Below are positions 28,930 to 36,820 of a DNA stretch of 64,000 bases, one piece after another. Position 1 is the stretch's first letter, and every line of letters starts with the position of its first letter. The position numbers and the translations under genes were made by a program. The DNA lies in contig NZ_JHYD01000010.1 of assembly GCF_000621505.1 (NCBI RefSeq), forward strand, positions 1 to 64,000, given 5' to 3'. The notes under the pieces were generated by a model. That model did not search any database and had not been told where the DNA came from. It worked only from the letters and a program-made list of their open reading frames with translations. Origin of the DNA: Ruminiclostridium cellobioparum DSM 1351 = ATCC 15832 (GTDB lineage: Bacteria; Bacillota; Clostridia; Acetivibrionales; DSM-1351).

Positions 28930-29112
28930 TTATTTGCGGGGGTCTTTCTGCTTTTCTTCATAGGCCTGACAGTCTTTGCCCGAGGACTGAAAAACAACCA
29001 GTGAAGGTATTTGTCTTGTTTTAAAGCCAAAAGCCTTACATCCGTATGGCATATTACTGTCCCATGTTATATAGTGGTATTTACAGTTACGGCAGTTAAT
29101 TTTCCCGGCCAT
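28930..29112 (-). CDS. Small zinc-ribbon-like protein
   Basis: 60 residues with INCRNCKYHYITWD, PYGCKAFGFK and GKDCQAYEEK: a CxxC ... C ... C pattern fit for one zinc. Related proteins are common in clostridia and often carry an unsupported uracil-DNA glycosylase label; I see no glycosylase motif. Confidence 0.7.
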   Translation of the reverse strand: MAGKINCRNCKYHYITWDSNMPYGCKAFGFKTRQIPSLVVFQSSGKDCQAYEEKQKDPRK

Positions 29113-29163
29113 GGTTCCTGTCAGCCTCCTCCCGTCCTTTGAGTTTTTTTGCTGTTTCCATAA

Positions 29164-29538
29164 TTACCGGGCTTTTGCTATCTGCCTGGTTGTTACAATA
29201 TCCGCACCGGTGCCCAGAATATCCGAAACAACCACCTGGTGGAAATCCACAGGGGCAGTCAGTTCAAGAACCCTGAGCGTATCAACGGCTTCCTGCAGTT
29301 TTTCCCTCGGTATGGGCTTGCTGCTTCTGACACTTACCAGCGGATGTGTTCCGCCCTTTACTTTTACAGTGGAGGTCAAGCTTCTCTTTGGGCACTGTAC
29401 TTCGTCTTCAGCGTATGTCCTTCCATTTCTGCATAATGCGTTTTCAACACGGGTGACCCTGTTTTGCTCATCGACAAAAACATTCAGCCTGCAGCCATTG
29501 GGACATACAATGCACACCATTTCCCTGTTAGTCTTCAT
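29164..29538 (-). CDS. DUF1667 protein of the glycerol-3-phosphate oxidation cluster
   Basis: 124 residues. N-terminal CIVCPNGCRL and later VENALCRNG, DEVQCPKR: a Cys set suited to an Fe-S or zinc site. GGAGG precedes the ATG, which lies inside the end of the upstream oxidoreductase (11-base overlap). The family regularly forms the third gene after glpA-like and FAD/NAD oxidoreductase genes, probably an electron-transfer subunit. Confidence 0.88.
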   Translation of the reverse strand: MKTNREMVCIVCPNGCRLNVFVDEQNRVTRVENALCRNGRTYAEDEVQCPKRSLTSTVKVKGGTHPLVSVRSSKPIPREKLQEAVDTLRVLELTAPVDFHQVVVSDILGTGADIVTTRQIAKAR

Positions 29539-30850
29539 ATATGCATACCTCCAGTTCCGAAACGTCCTTCAGTTCATTTTGGCTTAAGTCCATACGTATC
29601 ATTTCGGCAGGATTCAAGGCTGTATATTTCCTTTTCTTTATGATCCTGTCACCGGCTATAAAACAGACTGTCTTTTCCCTGTCAGGCTTTACCACTCTCA
29701 TGGAAAAGGTTACTGCTTTGCCGGGCCTTATTGTCTGGGGCAATACATATCTGATACCCCGGCCTGCCCTCACCGCCATTTTCTCATAGGATAGCGGATT
29801 TTCACCATTTGGGCCCTTATCCTCAGAATTTATACCTACATCTACACTGCTACAGCCGTCTGCCGTGCTGCTTCCGAGACCGCCCCCGATATATTCAGCA
29901 GCCGAACCGGCCGCCAGCTCTCCCTCCGCCGATACGTAATCCACCAGGTCATGCACCTGGAGTACATTTCCGCAGGCAAATATTCCGGGAACACTGGTCT
30001 GAAGCTTTTCATCCACACGCGGACCGCCTGTCACATGGTCAATTTCTATTCCGGCATTCAGTGATAATTCATTCTCGGGAATGAGGCCCACCGAAAGTAT
30101 CAAGGTGTCGCAATCATATTTTTTTGAAGTGCCCCGGATGGTATTGCCCTTCTCATCAACCCTGGATATTGTAACTGCTGTCACTCTCTCCCTGCCTTCT
30201 ATATTGGTAACCGTATGGCTGAGCAGCAGCGGAATCCCGAAATCATCAAGGCATTGGGTAATATTCCTTTGAAGTCCGCTGGAATAAGGCAGCTTTTCCA
30301 CTACCGCCAGAACATCGGCACCCTCAAGCGTAAGCCTTCTGGCCATAATGAGCCCTATATCGCCCGAACCCAATATTATTATGTTTTTTCCGATCATGAC
30401 ATTCCTGATGTTTACAAGATTTTGAGCCACACCGGCCGTAAACACCCCGGCAGGCCTGGTGCCAGGAATGCATATGGCTCCTCTGGTTCTCTCCCTGCAG
30501 CCCATGGCAAGAATAACGGCTTTTGCCTGATAGCTTCTTATTCCGTCAGGGCTGACGGTGGTCACAGCTTTATCACTGCTGAGATCCTGCACCATTACGT
30601 TGGTAATGAGCTCTATACCCATTCCATCCGCTTCATCCATATATTTTTTGGCATATTCCGGCCCGGTCAGCGCCTCATTGAACTTTATAAGCCCGAAGCC
30701 GTCATGAATGCATTGATTTAAGATCCCTCCCGCTACCGGTTCTCTCTCCAGAACCAGTATATCGTCAATACCTCTTTTCCTGGCTTCAACTGCTGCCGCC
30801 AGACCGGCCGGACCGGCGCCGACTATTATCAAATCCTTATTTATCAACAT
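29528..30850 (-). CDS. FAD/NAD-dependent oxidoreductase, G3P dehydrogenase partner
   Basis: 440 residues from the ATG at 30850 (N-terminus MLINKDLIIVGAGPAGLAAA); a longer frame upstream lacks homology. FAD-binding GAGPAG, NAD-binding IILGSGDIGLIMARRL, FAD motif GIFACGNVLQVHDLVDYV. No redox CxxC pair of the thioredoxin reductase type. Middle gene of the cluster with the GlpA-like protein upstream and the DUF1667 protein downstream; the three likely form a complex passing electrons from glycerol-3-phosphate. Confidence 0.88.
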   Translation of the reverse strand: MLINKDLIIVGAGPAGLAAAVEARKRGIDDILVLEREPVAGGILNQCIHDGFGLIKFNEALTGPEYAKKYMDEADGMGIELITNVMVQDLSSDKAVTTVSPDGIRSYQAKAVILAMGCRERTRGAICIPGTRPAGVFTAGVAQNLVNIRNVMIGKNIIILGSGDIGLIMARRLTLEGADVLAVVEKLPYSSGLQRNITQCLDDFGIPLLLSHTVTNIEGRERVTAVTISRVDEKGNTIRGTSKKYDCDTLILSVGLIPENELSLNAGIEIDHVTGGPRVDEKLQTSVPGIFACGNVLQVHDLVDYVSAEGELAAGSAAEYIGGGLGSSTADGCSSVDVGINSEDKGPNGENPLSYEKMAVRAGRGIRYVLPQTIRPGKAVTFSMRVVKPDREKTVCFIAGDRIIKKRKYTALNPAEMIRMDLSQNELKDVSELEVCIYED

Positions 30851-30952
30851 ATTAACTATCATTCCTTTCGCTGTGCTCAAGGCACAAAAAGTGATGAAAA
30901 ACTCCTCACTCCTCATCCGCTATAAGACGAATAAAAGAGGTTAATCGGCCGT

Positions 30953-32419
30953 TTATTTGACCCGTCCGGTAAACAGCTTTGAGTTATTTCCCCTCAAGGT
31001 AACCTGTTCCGGCTCAATCCCCTTTTGCTCCTTCAGAATATCAACAATCCTTGTAAGGCAGTAGCCGCCCTGGCATCTTCCCATCATGGGCCTTGCCCTG
31101 TATTTGATACCTGCCAGGGTAGTCACTCCCAGAGGATTGTTGATTGCGTCCAGTATCTCCTTCTTTGTTATGCCCTCACATCTGCAAACAATTTCTCCGT
31201 ATTCCGGACACTCTTTTATGAGTTTTTCCTTCTGTTCCAGCGTCAGTTCCCGGAAGGGCGTTATACCTTTTCTTTCGGCAATAAAATCCTTTTTAGGAAC
31301 AAGTTCCTCCCTGCCGGCGATTATATCTCTTACCATCCTGCCGATGGGCACTGAAGCTGTCAAACCGGGGGACTCGATACCGATAAGATTTACAAGCCCC
31401 GGAACAACGCCGGATTCCTCTATAATAAAGTCCCCGTAGCCGCCGGTTTTTGGTCCCACCAATTTCGATCTTATACCTGTATAGCTCCTGATGATGTGCT
31501 TCATTTCAAGGGCAGGAAGCAGTTCCTTAGCCTCTTTGAACAACTGGTCCATCACACCTTTTGTAGCGCTGTAATCGCTCTTTGATTTTATATATTCGGC
31601 ACTTGGGCCTATTAGTATGTTTCCTTCGACTGTAGGTGTGAGATGCACGCCCAGTCCGCCCAGCCCCGGCCTTGGAACGGGGTATACCGGCATGTTAAGA
31701 TACTGGCTGGTCCTTTTGTCCAATATGAAATATTCTCCGCGGCAGGGGTGGATTTCATAACCCTTGTCGCCTGCAAGCGCGGCTATCCTGTCAGAGTAGA
31801 GCCCGGCACTGTTTATTATGTACCTGCTGAAAAAATGTCTTTTTCCGGCGGTCAGCCTGAATAAACCGTCCCTCTTTGATATGCCGTTCACTTCTGTCTC
31901 AAAGTAGAATTCAACTCCGTTTTGGGCGGCATTTTCGGCCAGCGCCACAGTATATATAAAAGGGCTTGTTATGGCAGTGTTGGGGGACAGCATGGCGCCG
32001 ATTCCGCCAACATGCGGCTCCAGCTTTTTAACGGTATGTGCATCCACGAATTCAAGCCCTTTTACACCGTTTTTGCGGCCGTTCTCCATCAATTGATCAA
32101 TGCCGGCAAAATCGCTCTCATCGAAGGCAACGATTAGCTTTCCGGTCTTCTTATAAGGTACGTCCAGCTGGGAACAAACTTTTTCAAAGCCTTCGTTGCC
32201 TTCCACGCAAAGCTTGGCCATCAGGCTTCCGGGCTTGTTGTTGAAGCCGGCATGTACCACTGCACTGTTCCGGCCGCTGGTTCCTGCTGCAACATCGCTT
32301 TCCTTTTCAAGTACGGCTATTTTCAAATCAAATCCTGACAGTTCTCTGGCAACTGCACAACCGACAGCTCCCGCTCCAACAATGACTATATCGAATATAT
32401 TATCTGTATTTGCAGTCAT
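30953..32419 (-). CDS. FAD-dependent glycerol-3-phosphate dehydrogenase-like (GlpA/LhgO)
   Basis: 488 residues. N-terminal FAD site IVGAGAVGCAVAREL, DAO-family core (GTSGRNSAVVHAGF, RGEYFILDK, GPTAE-like IGPSAEYIK), then a C-terminal Cys-rich BFD-like [2Fe-2S] domain with EIVCRCEGITKKE and RPMMGRCQGGYC. Oxidises sn-glycerol-3-phosphate, or less likely another 2-hydroxy acid. GGAGG precedes the ATG. First gene of the operon; a promoter is seen at 32513-32540. Confidence 0.88.
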   Translation of the reverse strand: MTANTDNIFDIVIVGAGAVGCAVARELSGFDLKIAVLEKESDVAAGTSGRNSAVVHAGFNNKPGSLMAKLCVEGNEGFEKVCSQLDVPYKKTGKLIVAFDESDFAGIDQLMENGRKNGVKGLEFVDAHTVKKLEPHVGGIGAMLSPNTAITSPFIYTVALAENAAQNGVEFYFETEVNGISKRDGLFRLTAGKRHFFSRYIINSAGLYSDRIAALAGDKGYEIHPCRGEYFILDKRTSQYLNMPVYPVPRPGLGGLGVHLTPTVEGNILIGPSAEYIKSKSDYSATKGVMDQLFKEAKELLPALEMKHIIRSYTGIRSKLVGPKTGGYGDFIIEESGVVPGLVNLIGIESPGLTASVPIGRMVRDIIAGREELVPKKDFIAERKGITPFRELTLEQKEKLIKECPEYGEIVCRCEGITKKEILDAINNPLGVTTLAGIKYRARPMMGRCQGGYCLTRIVDILKEQKGIEPEQVTLRGNNSKLFTGRVK

Positions 32420-32717
32420 ACTACCTCCAAAAGCGATGTTTGTTTATTGTATTTTTATTGTATTTAGAATTTATCTGCTCTATCGCTTTGCTATACCAAA
32501 AACTTTTATTTGATTATAGCACAACGGCTGCTGTAATCAAGCTTTTGAACCTCTATTAAATAAAATTTAATAAAGCCGGGCAGGAAGAATATAAAGGACC
32601 GGTACCGGTTAAAAGCGGCCGGCAGTCTGGTAATTTAAGTTAATAAATAATGAAAATACCTTTTCTGTTACTGTTAATATGTGTTATAATGATATCAATA
32701 ATTCTCCAGAAAGAGTG
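32420..32717. other. Intergenic between divergent genes
   Basis: No gene seen. Holds the glp-operon promoter (32513-32540) and, near 32682-32690, an extended -10 (TGTTATAAT) serving the plus-strand repeat-protein gene. The rest shows no clear structure. Confidence 0.55.
32513..32540 (-). promoter_or_regulatory. Promoter of the glpA-like operon
   Basis: Minus strand TTGATT (32535-32540), 16-base gap, TATAAT (32513-32518), about 95 bases before the start codon. No operator identified. Confidence 0.6.
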
Positions 32718-32948
32718 ATGATTTTGTATTCCCTTAAGGAAAAATACTATGATGGTCAAGGTATTTTGCGGAATCCCGGCGAAAACTACTTTGACAGTGA
32801 AGGTATTTTACGCGACCCCGGTGATGATTATTTTGACTTTATGGGTATTTTAAGGCAGGCTGATGAAGAATTCTACGACAGCCAGGGCATTTTAAGAAAC
32901 ACTGATGAAAGTTTTTATGACGGCTCAGGAAATTTAATAGAAAGATAA
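32718..32948 (+). CDS. Small protein of five 14-residue repeats
   Basis: 76 residues from the ATG at 32718 (AGAAAGAG upstream). After MILYSLKEK it consists almost wholly of a 14-residue unit of the form (Y/F)(Y/F)DxxGILRxxxxx: YYDGQGILRNPGEN, YFDSEGILRDPGDD, YFDFMGILRQADEE, FYDSQGILRNTDES, then a partial FYDGSGNLIER. Very acidic, no signal peptide, no Cys. Not a repeat I recognise. Own extended -10 promoter and a strong terminator make it a single-gene transcript. Confidence 0.75.
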   Translation: MILYSLKEKYYDGQGILRNPGENYFDSEGILRDPGDDYFDFMGILRQADEEFYDSQGILRNTDESFYDGSGNLIER

Positions 32949-32980
32949 AAAGTGCCCTTTCATTGGGCACTTTTGTTTTC
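32947..32980. terminator. Bidirectional terminator
   Basis: AAAAGTGCCC / GGGCACTTTT with an 8-base loop between the convergent repeat-protein gene and corA. Confidence 0.9.
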
Positions 32981-33909
32981 TAAAATAATTTCTTTTTATA
33001 CAGCGTATAACCTACAACAAGACACATAGCCAGGGATAAACCCATTATTATGAAAAATGCATAATGGCTTGTCAGCGGAATAACCACATTCATTCCGAAA
33101 AAGCTTGAAATCATTGTCGGTATGGCCATAACAATGGTAACCGAAGTCAGAAATTTCATAACTATATTCAGGTTATTTGATATGACCGAGGTAAAGGCAT
33201 CCATTGTGCCTGACAAAATGCTGCTGTATATGTTAGCCATCTCGATGGCCTGTTTGTTTTCAATAATGACATCCTCAAGAAGTTCGGTGTCCTCGGGATA
33301 GTTTTTTATATGATCGTACTTCATTAATTTTTCAAGAACAACTTCATTGGATTTTAAAGCGGTTGAAAAGTACACAAGGCTCTTTTCCAGTTTAAGCATC
33401 TGGATGACTTCCTTGTTTTTCATTGACTTGTACACTTCCTGTTCTATCCTGCTGCTGGTTTTGTCTATGTGCTTCAGGTATTGAAGATACCTTGTGGCAT
33501 TCTTGTACAGTATTTGAAGTACAAATCTGGTCTTAAACTGGGTCAAAAAGGATTTAACCTTATTGTTGATAAAATCGCTTAAAAGAGTATCCTCCTTCAG
33601 GCAAACAGTTATTATGATATGCTTTATAAGTATGATTGCCAGAGGAATGGTTGTATAAACATTCAATTTTCCTTCTTTTTCAACTATGGGTATATCAACA
33701 ATTATAAGAGTTTGTCCGCTGTCGCTCTCAATACGTGCTCTTTCCTCTTCATCCAGTGCTGCTTTCAGAAAATCGATTTCAACGCTCAATGCACTGTTAA
33801 CACTATTGATCTCTTCCTCGGTGGGGTTCACCATGTTGATCCAGGAGCCCTCTTCAAATGAATTTATCCGTACTATTTCATTGTTTACAGTCTTAAAAAT
33901 ATCCATCAT
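32980..33909 (-). CDS. corA: CorA-family magnesium transporter
   Basis: 309 residues from the ATG at 33909 (GAGGGTG upstream). Cytoplasmic alpha/beta domain, long helical stalk and two C-terminal transmembrane helices. The GMN selectivity signature is seen as SSFFGMNVVIPL, and the protein ends in KKKLF. Pentameric Mg2+ channel/transporter. Preceded by an M-box riboswitch with its own promoter and terminator, which supports magnesium over other ions. Confidence 0.93.
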   Translation of the reverse strand: MMDIFKTVNNEIVRINSFEEGSWINMVNPTEEEINSVNSALSVEIDFLKAALDEEERARIESDSGQTLIIVDIPIVEKEGKLNVYTTIPLAIILIKHIIITVCLKEDTLLSDFINNKVKSFLTQFKTRFVLQILYKNATRYLQYLKHIDKTSSRIEQEVYKSMKNKEVIQMLKLEKSLVYFSTALKSNEVVLEKLMKYDHIKNYPEDTELLEDVIIENKQAIEMANIYSSILSGTMDAFTSVISNNLNIVMKFLTSVTIVMAIPTMISSFFGMNVVIPLTSHYAFFIIMGLSLAMCLVVGYTLYKKKLF

Positions 33910-34112
33910 TTGTCTCACCCTCTTTTAATATTTTTAGGAACAAGGGTTGATTTTCCAGACTATAAAATCATAGTATCAGAACACTTAAAGACATGCAAAG
34001 ACATGACGGCATGGAAAATAAACCCAAGTAAGGTTTTTATTAAATTTTAAGTTGCTACTGTCAGGGTCACAATCCATACCATTCACCTACCTTTACAAAA
34101 TGATAAAAAACA
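33910..34112. other. corA leader between riboswitch terminator and start codon
   Basis: About 200 bases between the M-box terminator and corA. No gene and no further clear structure. Together with 34113-34364 it makes up the whole stretch upstream of corA. Confidence 0.5.
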
Positions 34113-34140
34113 ATAAAAAAACCGACACTACGAGTGACGG
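34113..34140 (-). terminator. Riboswitch-controlled terminator
   Basis: CCGTCACTCGTAGTGTCGG hairpin (one mismatch) followed by a run of T on the minus strand. Its CACTCGT arm can pair with ACGAGTG at the 3' end of the M-box (34164-34171), giving a mutually exclusive antiterminator. Confidence 0.8.
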
Positions 34141-34154
34141 ATTTTAAGCATAAA

Positions 34155-34329
34155 AAAACACCTTCACTCGTTGAGTTTTAGCACTATACAGCTTAGGAAA
34201 AACAAATCCAGCTACATTAAGTAAAACCTTATTTCGGTAGTACCTGTTGACCCATTGGCATCTCTCGATGTTTCCGGGCAGCAGCATATATCTGTATAGG
34301 AACCTCACCTAACGAATTATTCTATTAGC
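34155..34329 (-). ncRNA. M-box magnesium riboswitch (ykoK leader)
   Basis: On the minus strand the conserved aptamer blocks are all present in order: CGTTAGGTGAGG, then CTGCTGCCCGGAAACATCG, GATGCCAATGGGTCAACAG, AATAAGG, GTGCTAAAACTCAACGAG. These match the M-box consensus. Known members bind Mg2+ and shut off downstream Mg transport genes; here the controlled gene is corA. High Mg2+ should favour the terminator at 34113-34140. Confidence 0.95.
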
Positions 34330-34335
34330 ATACTA

Positions 34336-34364
34336 ATTATATACCTATAATTCTTATATTTCAA
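34336..34364 (-). promoter_or_regulatory. Promoter of the M-box/corA transcript
   Basis: TTGAAA (complement 34359-34364), 17 bases, TATAAT (34336-34341), placing the start about 7 bases upstream of the riboswitch. Confidence 0.85.
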
Positions 34365-34488
34365 TACGTTGACGCAGAAAATTATTTATAAAAATGTCGC
34401 TTTAAAACACGTTGAATTGTACTATTTGCCAAATTCACAGTCGGATGCCCTCCCTGAGTTCATTTCACGGGCGAACTTTACCCTTTTA

Positions 34489-35295
34489 TTAATTAACTGC
34501 AGGAATTATACCAACAACATACCAGTCTCTGCCTTTTATTTTAGAATAAACAACAAGATTTTCAGCTTTATCAATCTCTGCAGTGAACACACCTGAATTC
34601 ATCCTGAAATTTTGAATCTTTTCGGTTAATTCTCTGCCGTCTATTTTATTATCAGAATCAGACTTTGCAGCAGAAAGTATTTTTCCATCAGAGTCTAAAA
34701 TAAATACTCTCGAATGGTTACCATAAGATATGTTTTTTATTGAAGCTTGAAAATAACTATCTTTTAATACAATATAAATTTCGCCGATATCGTCAGCAGT
34801 TGTTATGCTTGTTATTTTTTTACTTAATACTACAAAGTTTCTTTCCTTGATTTTTACAGGTACCCAATTAACTGATCCATTTTTTTCAGGTTTCACAAAC
34901 TCTTTCACATCTTCATAATCCACATAATCAGTAGATCTATAGCCGTCTATTCCTCCATCGTTAAATTCAACAAATACCATTTCAATATCTTTATTATTCA
35001 TAAATTTGCTAACAAGTGAATCGGATATTTGGCGTGAATTCATTAACATATCATAATCATCTGTGTATTCTGTTCTTTCCTGTACCGGTTTAGAGAGAAC
35101 TATATCATAACACTGGTTTTCAACTTTTTCGGCCATTAATGAAATGCTGATGCTTGCCTGCTCCAATATTTGTTTTGAGTAATCTTCAATTTTTTCTTTA
35201 TCCTTATTATTAAGTGAATCATAAGAGCAGGAGCTTAGCAGAATGCTTAGAGCCAGCACAGGAAATATCAGTAATCTTATTATTGATTTAATCAT
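34489..35295 (-). CDS. Lipoprotein with Cache-like sensor domain
   Basis: 268 residues. Lipoprotein signal with lipobox LLSSCSYD (Cys near residue 23). The rest resembles the extracellular Cache/dCache domain of clostridial sensor proteins: an N-terminal long helix (EQASISISLMAEKV), then WVPVKIKERNFVVLSKKI, RVFILDSDGKILSAAKSD and a final VVYSKIKGRDWYVVGIIP. There is no transmembrane exit or signalling domain, so it would be a membrane-tethered ligand binder. AGAGGG upstream. Confidence 0.8.
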   Translation of the reverse strand: MIKSIIRLLIFPVLALSILLSSCSYDSLNNKDKEKIEDYSKQILEQASISISLMAEKVENQCYDIVLSKPVQERTEYTDDYDMLMNSRQISDSLVSKFMNNKDIEMVFVEFNDGGIDGYRSTDYVDYEDVKEFVKPEKNGSVNWVPVKIKERNFVVLSKKITSITTADDIGEIYIVLKDSYFQASIKNISYGNHSRVFILDSDGKILSAAKSDSDNKIDGRELTEKIQNFRMNSGVFTAEIDKAENLVVYSKIKGRDWYVVGIIPAVN

Positions 35296-35396
35296 TGTAC
35301 CCTCTTTATTTTAAAGTAGTTTTATATAATTCTTTAACATTTTTGCACTTTTATTACAATATATTTAATTATAGGACAAATATTGCAAAATGTATA

Positions 35397-35474
35397 CTAT
35401 TTAATCCGGCCTAAGACATATTTCACACATTCATCATTTTCAGCCGGTACGGGCGAATATAAAAGGCTCTGCAT
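35397..35474 (-). CDS. Possible 25-residue peptide
   Basis: ATG preceded by GAGGAGG at 6-base spacing, then MQSLLYSPVPAENDECVKYV continuing to GRIK. Too short to judge by composition. It lies between another short ORF and the Cache lipoprotein gene on the same strand. The ribosome site is the main evidence. Confidence 0.4.
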   Translation of the reverse strand: MQSLLYSPVPAENDECVKYVLGRIK

Positions 35475-35522
35475 ATTTACCTCCTCTATAGAGATTATAC
35501 CAATTACAGTTCAGGTCTTTGT

Positions 35523-35621
35523 TCAAGTGTTAGTTGTTCCCTGCCTTCTGATGCCGGTTCTGCCTGACTTGTTACCGGCCACTAAAGTAATTATTAAAAA
35601 TTTTAAAATTAACTTAATCAT
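35523..35621 (-). CDS. Possible 32-residue hydrophobic-leader peptide
   Basis: ATG with GAGGTG at 8-base spacing. Basic/hydrophobic start MIKLILKFLIITLVAGNKSG, then a short basic tail. It has the general shape of a secreted or membrane-associated signalling peptide, but no family is recognised. Confidence 0.4.
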   Translation of the reverse strand: MIKLILKFLIITLVAGNKSGRTGIRRQGTTNT

Positions 35622-35791
35622 TAATATAGCACCTCAATATCCTTGCTTCAATATAAAATAACTGTTAAACAAACATAAATGTTAATAATATACATATTGC
35701 ACATTATCTTGCATTGCTTGCCAACAGCTTGATTATAGCTGTGATATATGGGAATATAATAAAAGGTACACATTTATGGAGGTGCTGAACC

Positions 35792-36448
35792 GTGTCCTTA
35801 CTTGAATTCCGCAATGTAACTTATATTCATTCCAATAATTCCATATTGGAAGACATATCTCTGAATATTGTACAGGGAGATTTTGTTTCAATTACAGGTC
35901 CTTCCGGAAGCGGTAAAAGTACAATTTTAAAACTTTGCAGCAACCTGATAAGCCCTACGGAAGGTGACATACTGTTTAAGGCTGTTAACCTGAACCTGTA
36001 CGCCCCAACAGAATTAAGAAAAAGCATAACCTATTGTTTTCAGACACCCTACCTGTTCGGCGATACTGTTATTGAAAATATCCGTTTTCCTTTTTTAATA
36101 AGAGATTTACAAATTGATGATGTGAGAGTCAATGAATTATTCTCAAAATTTCAAATGCCCATAGAATTCCTGGCAAAAGAAGTTAAAAACCTATCCGGAG
36201 GAGAAAAGCAAAGATTGTCGTTGATCAGAAGTCTGCTGTTCAAACCGGAAATTTTGTTGCTGGATGAAATTACAGCAGCGCTTGATGTTGAAAATACAAA
36301 AATTGTAGAAAAAGTAATAAAATCGCTGAATAATGAAGGTATAACAGTGTTATGGGTAACACACAACACTGAGCAGAGCAGAAAGTTAGCAAACAAGCGA
36401 ATAACAATAGAAAATGGCAGGGTTAAAAATATAGAACTGCTGGGTTGA
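35792..36448 (+). CDS. ABC transporter ATP-binding protein (FetA/YbbL-like), orphan
   Basis: 218 residues. Walker A GPSGSGKST, Q-loop YCFQTPYLFG, signature LSGGEKQRL, Walker B ILLLDEITAALD, H-loop VTHN. The short form and TYCFQTPYLFGDTVIENIRF are typical of FetA/YbbL-type ATPases, whose partner is a FetB/YbbM permease encoded directly downstream. No permease follows: only about 30 codons (36455-36547) lie before the convergent DUF2087 gene. GGAGG upstream of a GTG start. Confidence 0.85.
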   Translation: MSLLEFRNVTYIHSNNSILEDISLNIVQGDFVSITGPSGSGKSTILKLCSNLISPTEGDILFKAVNLNLYAPTELRKSITYCFQTPYLFGDTVIENIRFPFLIRDLQIDDVRVNELFSKFQMPIEFLAKEVKNLSGGEKQRLSLIRSLLFKPEILLLDEITAALDVENTKIVEKVIKSLNNEGITVLWVTHNTEQSRKLANKRITIENGRVKNIELLG

Positions 36449-36526
36449 TTTTTTATGCTAAAAAATCTCTTTCCGCCGCTTCCATTTCATCATTTATCGC
36501 ATGTTATCCGGCATATAGAGGATTTT

Positions 36527-36820
36527 TCAACAGGGGAAAACATTTGATATAGCTGATTCCCTCCAATATTGCGCTCCGTTTCTGGTACGGCATAGCAGTT
36601 TATAATCAACCAGAGCCCTTCTCAGCAGAAAATAGTCGTTAAATGAATGCCAATCTTCTATAATGGTATTTACTTCTTTTTCGGAATATATTTTTCCGTA
36701 TTCAAACTTGGTGGCCAGGTACTCAAGTATCTGAATTTTCTTTTCTACTTTGGAAGGCCATATTTTTATTTTTTGCTCATCATCTAAAAATCTTATAATA
36801 TCTTCTTTCATTTTAACCAA
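36527..36820 (-). CDS. DUF2087 domain protein
   Basis: 97 residues that are essentially one DUF2087 domain (ILEYLATKFEYGKIYSEKEV, then DYFLLRRALVDYKLLCRT). DUF2087 is usually the C-terminal domain of small transcription regulators. The start overlaps the end of the larger DUF2087 protein by 13 bases. Probably a partial duplicate of that domain working as a separate subunit. Confidence 0.8.
   Translation of the reverse strand: MVKMKEDIIRFLDDEQKIKIWPSKVEKKIQILEYLATKFEYGKIYSEKEVNTIIEDWHSFNDYFLLRRALVDYKLLCRTRNGAQYWRESAISNVFPC

Larger units (their letters stand above)
35296..35791. other. Intergenic with two short minus-strand ORFs
   Basis: Contains the two short ORFs listed at 35397-35474 and 35523-35621, each with a good ribosome site. 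No RNA gene or repeat is seen. The right part holds the divergent promoter region for the ABC ATPase gene. Confidence 0.5.

Noticed and set aside
30205-30721. Plus-strand open frame inside the FAD/NAD oxidoreductase
   Set aside because: Antisense shadow of a conserved FAD protein.
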